Of a stretch of DNA of 64,000 nt, positions 56,359-64,000 are shown piece after piece. Origin of the DNA: Aspidapion aeneum. Taxonomy: Eukaryota; Arthropoda; Insecta; Coleoptera; Brentidae. The notes under the pieces were generated by a model. It was given only the letters and a program-made list of their open reading frames with translations, made no database searches and was not told the DNA's origin. The position numbers were made by a program, and so were the translations under genes. The DNA is taken from contig OY755039.1 in assembly GCA_963576565.1 (NCBI GenBank), positions 71,089,886-71,153,885 of the forward strand, written 5' to 3'. Positions within the stretch are counted from its first letter, which is position 1, and the number at the start of each line of letters is the position of its first letter.

Positions 56359-57194
56359 TCCGGACAACCTTGCTTTTTAAAAATGTGATTTTTAGAAAAT
56401 TTACACACACTAAAAAATTTCTATATCACCATGTAGCTCAATTCCTGGACCTGAAGGTGATAAAATCTGATAATGGTATGATTGTGTAACGTGTTTCAAA
56501 TAATTTTTTGCTAACGAAAGCTCTTGACAACATTGTTTTTTAAAAATTTGTTTTTTAGAAAATTACGCTTCTAATTTCGATATCACCCTGTAGGTCTCTC
56601 ACGTCCTGGATCTAAAAATAATACAATAAGTTCATGATACATTTTTTAATGTATTTCTTACTCTTATTTGCTAACTAAAACTCCTGACAGAGTTGTTTTT
56701 TAAAAATGTGATTTTTATTAAGATTTACTACTATTTTCGATATCACCCTGTAACTCACCTCCTGGACCAAAATTTGATCTAATCCGTAAATAGTAGTTTT
56801 TTGGGGCTATTTTCAACTTTTTATTGCTAAGTAGAAAATTAGAATTTTTTAACAAATCTATAATATTAGGCACACAAGAAATTTTACATAATTATACAAA
56901 CATTATTTTTAATTATACGAATTTATAGAAAGTTTGAAATTTATGTTTTAAAGGTTTGTTTCTTGGGTCCCGTTCATTTTATTCATATTATGAAACTATT
57001 TTCTGGTCGGCTGTACGCAGTTCTCCGCCTATATGTGCGGCTCTCTCTAGGGAGCGTGTCGCAAACTTAAGTTTTCCTTGCACAAAGTGACCACGTGGTC
57101 GTGGCACCCCTGAAAAATTCCGCCTTCGACTTATTTTCGTCAGGTGGCGACTGTGGCGGCTATTCTTAGGGTCACTGCATCCTGAAAGCCTGGC

Positions 57195-57780
57195 ATCTTC
57201 CAACGAGCGGATAGTTCACAACTTGCATTCCATTTGCTATTGGTTGACATAGTCAGGCGGGATTTTTAAAATTAAAACTCTCCTGTCCTCGTTTTGGGAT
57301 GTTGAAATCGGTGTTAAACCAAACTGAAACAAAACCTAACCGTGGTCAATTGATGGGCAACGTATCCTAACCGGGGCGTATCTGGACAGGTTAGGTACGT
57401 TGTCGAATAATTTATCAGGGTTAGGTTAACACCGATTTCGACAGGAAAACACGATAGGGAAGCTAATTAAAAAAAAATATATGTTTTTAAAAAACAATAA
57501 AAAAAAACTCATCGGCATATGCATACATTTAGTTAAATTCAATAGGTATGTACTGCACAAACCACTACACTTTTTAGTCACTTACAACTAGTATATATTC
57601 GTATTTTACGCCGAAAGCTGTAAACATAAAGTTTGTTAAATGCTTGACTGGTGGCACCATCTCTTAATATAATATAATAATAATCTTAAACGGCAACGTT
57701 CAACATCAAAAAGTCAGCTGACTATTTCGACCAATAGCAAACGGAATGCAAGTTGTGAACTAGCCGCTCATGTCTCCCAG
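57195..57780. mobile_element. inverted-repeat element (TTCACAACTTGCATTCC ends)
   Basis: GAGCGG(A/C)TAGTTCACAAC, and TTGCATTCC, near 57205-57255 are inverted at 57717-57775. An inner inverted pair (GAAATCGGTGTTAA near 57306, TTAACACCGATTTC near 57426) is nested. A short non-coding element is likely. Confidence 0.5.
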
Positions 57781-57949
57781 GGGTAGCGACACCAAACATA
57801 ACCTCATTTACGAAAAACTCAAATCTGACACTGTCAGGAGCGTAGCTTTTTTTATGTTTAAAAAAATTAAATGGTTTACAAATGTTACGTAAAGAACTGT
57901 CCGTCACATCCGGTATATAAATTTTACTGTCGAAATAAACAAACCTAAA

Positions 57950-58570
57950 AAAACTAAGTTTTTTATGAGTTCAAATTTATTAGGACCCTGTGTTAGGACC
58001 CACACAGCGAAGGAAACAAATATAGTTTGCATGTTTTATATATATTCTAAAATATAGAAAACTATTATGTTGGGTTTTGTATCATTTAATAAATTTTTTA
58101 TGCTCTCTACGGAATAAAGGTGTACGTTTAATCCCCTTTTTCATGGGCTAAGGTAGTATTTCTTGTCCCCAGTGATTGAAAGTAATTTAATATAGGTTTT
58201 TGGATTATTTTATTTTATCATAATACAAAAAACAAAAAGGAATATATACACGATACCGATTATTTTGTTCCAGCTTGCCGTAAGCCTACTGTACTTTGCC
58301 GATGGCTTGGTTCGTTTTGATCGTTATTGTGTCCTTAGGCATAGAATATTGCTTCCATATAAACGAAGCATTTAACTTTCTAGACTTCTCCAGGCTGTAA
58401 ACCAGGAAACTGTGAAATTTTCGAAATTCTGTTTATTGCATCATTTCCATGCCCATCTCAAAGTAAGAATATGCTTTATTTTCCATCTTCGAGAAATGTA
58501 ATTCGAACTTTTTCTCGACTAAACTTAATTAGTTTGTTATGAAATAAATAATATTTTTTCCACATTGTTT
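57950..58570. other. no recognised gene
   Basis: AT-rich sequence without supported features. Confidence 0.35.
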
Positions 58571-58574
58571 GTTA

Positions 58575-58628
58575 TAAGGTCACTCATCGTCAAGCAAGCT
58601 TTACCTTGCTTGACGATGAGTGACCTTA
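58575..58628. repeat. perfect 24-bp hairpin
   Basis: Arm 58575-58598 (starting TAAGGTCACTCATCG) and arm 58605-58628 are exact reverse complements around the 6-base loop CTTTAC. It is compositionally unlike its surroundings. Confidence 0.9.
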
Positions 58629-58629
58629 G

Positions 58630-59471
58630 TTTGTTAGCATCTGACTGACTTTTGTTTAATGTAATGCCATGACAACTATCACTGCCCACTGCTTTTTTAT
58701 ATACTTGACATGCTAAAACTATAGTACGGTAAGTGGTTTAATACCTATTTATTTAGTTTATGATTATTATTATTTTTAGTATATAAAAATAAACCTTGGC
58801 ATTAAAGTCCCTGGTGAGGTTAGGCCTTCTGTAGAAAATAAAATATACCGAAGGACCACTCGAGATAGCTCGAGAAAAACGTGGGGGAGTTAAGAGGGAC
58901 TGTATCTTTCCACAGGGCTCCAACAGGGAAAAAAGAGCCTAAAAACTTAAATACTAAAAATAGCGAAGCAATGAAAAATTATCAAGAAACGACTTACCAT
59001 TCGATGTCTTTTGTAGCTACTTGGCTGGCCAGCCCGATTATACGCGAAGTACCAGACTCTCCATTGTTCTATAGTTCAAAATGTTCCAAACACTAATATC
59101 TAATAAACTAAAGCGTAAAATTAATAGTTTCCACAATTTTAATATAAAATAATAGCGGTGCGGTGACTTTCCTTGCACGTGGCGCGTGGTTGAGTTGTTC
59201 TCGCAGACAATCGGCGTTTTCGTCCGCTAGGCCGAATTTAGCCGCTTATCTCAAATCCTTCATTGCTGGAAGAAGCGCGCGAAGTTTAAATTTAAAATAT
59301 GGAAAGATATAGCGTAAAGTAAATCAAAATAATATTCTAAAAACGCTTGTAAGCGTAGAAAATGTAACCCAAAAATATTTAAAAACTAAGAGAGATAGCT
59401 TCTCTAATTTTAAGTGAAAATTAGAGAATATAATTATTTACAAAAATAAAAACAAGTTGGGAAACTTGTTC
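58630..59471 (-). other. flank and probable 3' LTR of the BEL/Pao element
   Basis: On the minus strand an LTR would begin at 59472 with TGAACAAGTTTCCC, directly after GGTGGGCCGAA, which ends the coding region. The far end cannot be set because the 5' LTR lies outside the window. No gene is recognised in 58630-59100. Confidence 0.4.
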
Positions 59472-59493
59472 ATTCGGCCCACCAAAATGAGCA

Positions 59494-60179
59494 TCATTTT
59501 TCGGTAGGTGAATCTGAATCAATTGGAAGGGGGCAAAGCTTGACTAAAGGTCGTTTAAAGATACCGGACGCGGTACGAACATTTGCCACCCTAGCGTGCC
59601 CATCAGGCCCTTTAAAAATTTCAATAATGCGACCTACCCGCCATTGAAGGGGCGGTGATAACTCGTCTTTGATAAGAACGAGGGTACCTATTTTTGGCTC
59701 TGCGCATGGTTCCAACCATTTATTTCGTACTTGAAGGGTATGTAAAAATTCTTGGCTCCAACGACGCCAAAAATCGGCTTGTATTCGTTGGACCAAGTTC
59801 CATCGCGATAACCGATTCTCAGGTTTACTTGAAAAATCTTCATCAGGAACAGAAACTAAAGGTCCATGTGTTAAAAAATGTCCCGGTGTTAAAACCTGTA
59901 GATCGTTACAGTCGGTTTATTGCGGGGTCAAGGGGCGAGAATTTAAAATCGCCTCAATTTGACAAAGAACCGTGTACAACTCCTCATAACTTAGAATTTG
60001 CGAGCCAATGGTACGAATTAAGTGAGTTTTTACTGATTTTATCCCTGACTCCCAAAGACCGCCGAAGTGGGGAGCTGATGGAGGGATAAAATTCCAGGCG
60101 ATAGCTTGTTGCGTGCAAGCATTTTTTGCAAGATCAAGCAATTCTTTGCTTGATTTAACGAAATTTGTGCCATTATCTG
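59494..60179 (-). pseudogene. BEL/Pao integrase end and C-terminal domain, out of frame with pol
   Basis: This frame (60179 leftwards) resumes the integrase, with HFGGLWESGIKSVK supplying the glutamate region and ILNSRPLTP at the end of the core. It meets a TAA near 59917, then in the same frame continues to QADFWRRWSQEFLHTLQ and WRVGRIIEIFKGPDG, the DUF5641-type module of BEL/Pao. It ends at SPTEK and TGA at 59494. A frameshift and one stop separate it from pol. Confidence 0.85.
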
Positions 60180-63100
60180 AAAAAAGAGAGTTTTTATGTA
60201 ACCTCTTCGGGCAACAAAGCGACGTAGCGCAGCTAAAAAAGCGTCCGAAGTTAGATCTGACACTAACTCGAGATGTAAAGCTTTAGTATTTAGACAAATA
60301 AAAAGGCAGATATATGCTTTTTGTGTTTTTACACCTCTGTGTTTACTGAGAGTGATAGGTATAGCACCACTAAAATCTACTCCACTAAAAATAAAAGGCT
60401 TTTGTGGAATCAAGCGGTAGGACGGAATTTGTCCCATGATTTGCTCATAAGAATGCGGTTTGACGCGAAAGCAACGAACACATTTGGATAAAACCGTTTT
60501 AATTAAGCGTTTGGCAGATAAAATCCAAAAAAATTGACTAATGAGATATTGGACTGTTTGCACTCCGACATGCAAATATTTTTTGTGCATATATTCAATA
60601 AAAATATAAGAAAGTCTACTTTCCTTGGGTAAAAGAAGAGGATGTTTTTGTCCATAAGAAATAGTCATGGCTTGTTGAATGCGTCCTCCAACTCTTATAA
60701 GACCATCCTGGTCTAAAAAGGGATTCAATTTTTGTATGGGTTTTATGCATTTTTTCTGGTTTTGAAGGTTAAGAATTACTTCAGAAAAGTATTTTTGTTG
60801 TTCGTGCTTAGCCAAACATTTTAAAGCGTTAAAGAGATCGATATAATCTATATTTGTCTTTTTTCTGACGTCTGCGGATAGTCTACAATTATTTATGAAT
60901 CGTAAACTGCGGGCTAAAAGTAGTTGAATAGCGTAAAAATCGGATTTATTATTTAAAAGCGAATCTAAAAAGTTTTCCGTTATTCGGTCACAAGAAATCA
61001 GAGCAACATTTTTTCGTTCCTCAGTCTCTAAACTGTCATTTATTTTGACTTGCGGGGTTTTTGTTGGCCAGTTTTCGAAAGATTCTTGTAAAAAACTAGG
61101 GGCGGCCCACCATAGGGGATGATTTAAAAGCTCACTCGGCGAGCAGCCGCGGCTGGCTACATCGGCACTATTGAGAAAGGTGGGGGTATATAACCAACAT
61201 TCTGGATTAATATTATCTTGGATAAGACTAACACGATTTGCGACAAAAGTTTTCCATTTACTTGGATGGGATTTTATCCAGTGTAAAACAACCATTGCGT
61301 CCGAAAAAGCGTAAATATTATTTATTGGGAACCTTTTTATGAAGATATCATATGTGTATTTTAAGACCTCAGATAAAAGAGTAGCGGCTAGAAGTTCTAT
61401 TCTCGGAATACTAACAAATTTTTTAAGTGGAGCGATGCGACTTTTCGCAAGAACAAAATATATGTGATATTTAGCGTTTCGTAAGACACGTAAGTATATT
61501 ACGCATGCGTACCCTCGTTCACTCGCATCACAAAAACCACAGAGATCGATGGATTCGGCGTTGGTGATGTCAATGTGGCGGGGTAAACTAAATTTTTCTA
61601 AAACTTGAAATTCAGATTGATAGAGTGTCCACTGACGAACTATTTCTAAAGTAGGCGTGGCGTCCCAGGAAATACCAAGTAACCAAATTTGTTGAATCAA
61701 ATATTTTAAAGTGAATGTTACTGGGGTAAGATACCCATGGGGGTCATAGCAGCGTGCTAAAAAAGAGAGAAGCGTCCTTTTAGTACAGCTTTGCTGATTA
61801 GGTAATATGTTAAATCGAAACTCGTCATAGGAAGGATGCCAGCACAGGCCTAAGACCTTAGTGACGTCATCCGAATCGAGAGATAAAACTGCGGGGTTGA
61901 CTAAGGAGGGATCTAAATGAGAGATCACTTCTGAGCGATTGCTAGACCATTTGTGTAATTTCAAGCCAGCGTTTCCTAATAACTCCGTAAGCTCTTGCTG
62001 CAAATTTAACGCCTCTTGAACCGTTTTACATGAAGTAGTGACGTCATCAATATAGGTATCGTTAAGTATAACTTTAGCAGCGTAAGGGTAGTTATCATAT
62101 TCGGACTCAGCTAAGTGCTGAAATGTGCGTAAAGCGAGATATGGTGAACAGTTCACTCCGTAAGTGACAGTTCGTAGTTTAAAAACGGAAACTTTTTCAT
62201 TAGGGTTAAACCGCCAAAATATTTTTTGGTATTTTTGATGATCAGGGTTGATATTTATACCACGATACATTTTTTGAATATCGCAGGTGAGCGTCACAGG
62301 GTTAAGGCGAAAATGTAATAATATTTGAATAATATCTTTTTGTAGTTTTGGACCCGATAATAATACTTGATTAAGCGAAATATGCGTAAAGGGGTCAGTA
62401 ATACTCGCATTAAAAACTACCCTTGTCTTAGTAGTGATAGCTTCATTTTTAACAACAGCGAAATGTGGAATAAAATAGCTGTCTGAATCGTCTTCTTTTT
62501 CTGAGTCATAGTCCATATGACCCAATTCCAAATATTCATTCATAAATTTAGAATATTCACAATACAAGTTTTTATCGCGAAGCAGTTTTTTTTCTAAAGA
62601 TAAGAAACGATTTAGCGCGACTTGTTTTATTGCAGGAAACTGCGGTGGATTCTCAAATGTGCGAAAGGGAAGGGAGACAGTATACCGGCCGTCTTGATTA
62701 CGCGACACGCTCTGTTTAAAATAATTTTCACAAATTTCATCCTCTGGTTTCAAATGAGTTTTTTGGGGGACGCAGTCGGTTTCCCAAAATTTTGAAATTA
62801 ATTGCGAAAGCGAGTCATGTTCATTTTGACAAAAAAGAGCATTAATTGGCGGGGTAGAAATTAAGGGTTGATTTATTTGTCCCATCAAAATATAGCCGAA
62901 AATAGTTCCCATAGCAAAGGGATGATTTGGATCATCGCTAGCGATTTTTTCACCCTGTATAATTAGTGGAAATAGATCCATACCAATTAGTAAATTTATA
63001 GGCGAAGGGTTGTAAAAAGTGGGATCTGCTAAGGGTAAATTTTTTATAAAATGCCAATTTTCTGTATTTATTTTTACTGACGGTAAATCAGTACAAACTT

Positions 63101-64000
63101 TTTGCAAAATAATCGCTTGCGTAGACACAAAAATATCTGGTTTTTGAAAATTACAAATTTTAATAAAAATCGATCCTAGATCAGAAGTAAGAGAGTTGCC
63201 TCCAACCCCCTGTATATTTGAACATAAGGGTTGTCTTGGAAGGCCCAATTGTTGCGCTAATTTTTGAGAACAAAAGGTGTTTTGCGAACCGCTGTCTAAC
63301 ACGGCTCGAACTGTTTGAAAGTTACCGCGGACATCTTGAATTTTTACGAGGATAGTTGACAATAAAACTTGCGATTGCGCAGAAATAAAACCACAATGCG
63401 TGGGGTTAGAACCCGAAGGAGTTGCGATTGGTACTTGTGAATTAGAAGACGTCGAAGTAAAATTTTGATTATTTTGAGTAGAGTAATTTTGAAGCGGACA
63501 ACCAGTAGCCGGGGATCTAAAACTTTGCTGGCTGGTCAAGTAACCACGTGGTGCACTACTTGGAGATGCGTTGGGAGAAATATTAGAGGGATTTTGTGAG
63601 AAATTCACGTTAGCATCAAAATGTGATCTATTTTGATTTTGAGAATTAGCGTAATTATAATGTCGCTCAAAATGAATTAATGAGTGATGTCTTTGATTAC
63701 CAGGGCAATAGCGACATGAGCGTAGACTTTGACAAGTATTTGTTGAATGTATTGAGCTTAAACAATTTAAACATAGTTTTTTATTTTTAGCGTAAGCATA
63801 GCGTTCGTAGGCAGATTTACCTTTAAATGCGTGACATAAATATATTGAATGTGTGTTAGAATCACAAAAAGCGCATCTATCTTTAGAATGAGTATTTTCC
63901 GTACCAAGTAGCGTTTTTGTATAATAAGGCGAGGCGTTATTTTTATAAAACTGTTTATTATTTTTAAATCTATTTTTAGATTGTAGCGAATAAAGCGAAT
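60180..64000 (-). CDS. BEL/Pao gag-pol polyprotein (partial at both ends)
   Basis: The frame is open from the window edge to the T6 run at 60180-60185. The gag end has cysteine/histidine knuckles (CAFCDSNTHSIYLCH; CLNCLSSIHSTNTC; CRYCPGNQRHHSLIH; about 63640-63880). The protease has VLDSGSQNTFCS (about 63296). The RT has DTYIDDVTTS, with both aspartates, at about 62042-62056. RNase H shows CGFCDASERGYACV near 61540. The integrase zinc region (HKKYLHVG, CVRCFRVKP) is near 60480-60600, followed by SGVDFSGAIP with the first catalytic aspartate. Past the T run the frame reads off into a non-homologous tail to 60039. All domains visible before that look intact. Confidence 0.92.

Larger units (their letters stand above)
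53562..56917. mobile_element. foldback-like element with tandem-subrepeat arms
   Basis: Outer ends ATAATTAAAAATAATGTTTG (53562) and its inverse (to 56917) bracket two long arms. Left arm (about 53640-54310) has four to five units of about 150 bp, each with TACAGGGTGATATC, a hydrophobic A/T stretch and a TTACCTTTAGGTCC-type border. Right arm (about 56370-56870) has the same units inverted (GATATCACCCTGTA). Arms made of tandem subrepeats are the hallmark of foldback elements. The middle holds a GC-rich repeat copy and a 175-bp tandem array. I see no transposase. Confidence 0.6.
59472..64000 (-). mobile_element. BEL/Pao LTR retrotransposon, running off the right edge
   Basis: Order from the right edge leftwards is gag zinc knuckles, aspartic protease, reverse transcriptase, RNase H, integrase, and the C-terminal integrase-associated domain, all minus strand. 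Only one frameshift (near 60180-60185) and one stop (near 59917) interrupt it. The gag start and 5' LTR lie beyond 64000. Confidence 0.92.

Noticed and set aside
59694..60089. 131-codon plus-strand frame
   Set aside because: Antisense shadow of the BEL/Pao integrase end.

Overview
This is a 64-kb piece of an AT-rich, intron-bearing, transposon-saturated animal genome, most probably an insect. The evidence is one spliced nuclear housekeeping gene with GT-AG introns, BEL/Pao and Gypsy LTR elements, Tc1, pogo and hAT-type DNA transposons, and LINE remnants. I cannot fix the order. There is no bacterial-style gene organisation.

The one clear host gene is mitochondrial lipoyl synthase (LIAS). It runs on the minus strand from about 27.79 kb down to 4.86 kb. 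Six exons splice in consistent phase (27454-27787, 25251-25407, 24644-24701, 24377-24535, 10996-11182, 4861-5025) and give 352 residues plus a stop. They contain both iron-sulfur cysteine motifs and the C-terminal RSSY motif. The start codon and transit peptide are not resolved. A hAT-like composite (27893-29117) lies immediately upstream of the first usable coding sequence. Two introns, of 6.0 and 13.2 kb, are swollen by nested mobile elements.

Layout. 1-4.8 kb: a long inverted-repeat element enclosing the C-terminal piece of a cysteine-rich CXC protein, a THAP-like first exon, and a TA-flanked MITE. 5.0-11.0 kb (LIAS intron): a dead Tc1 element, and a well-preserved non-autonomous LTR element (438-bp LTRs, 5-bp target duplication). 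The LTR element carries a 120-bp tandem array and a BEL/Pao-type gag but no pol. 11.2-24.4 kb (LIAS intron): inverted-repeat elements, a Gypsy gag-pro-RT remnant, and a broken FEN1/PIN-like plus CXC-domain gene. 25.4-31 kb: GC-rich repeats, a palindrome, and hAT-like and hairpin MITEs. 31-38 kb: LINE pieces, one split by a solo LTR, and a 5'-truncated Gypsy element. 38.6-50 kb: MITEs, several with readable target duplications, plus pogo/Tigger pieces. 50.77-52.54 kb: an ACAG/ACAT satellite ending in a 200-N gap. 53.5-56.9 kb: a foldback-like element whose arms are tandem subrepeats. 59.5-64 kb: a nearly intact BEL/Pao gag-pol on the minus strand, running off the right edge.

Except for LIAS, the coding-looking sequences belong to mobile elements or to unassigned families that behave like them. 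The least explained items are the FEN1-like/CXC family (two remnants), the pol-less LTR element with its all-frames-open leader array, and the foldback-like element.
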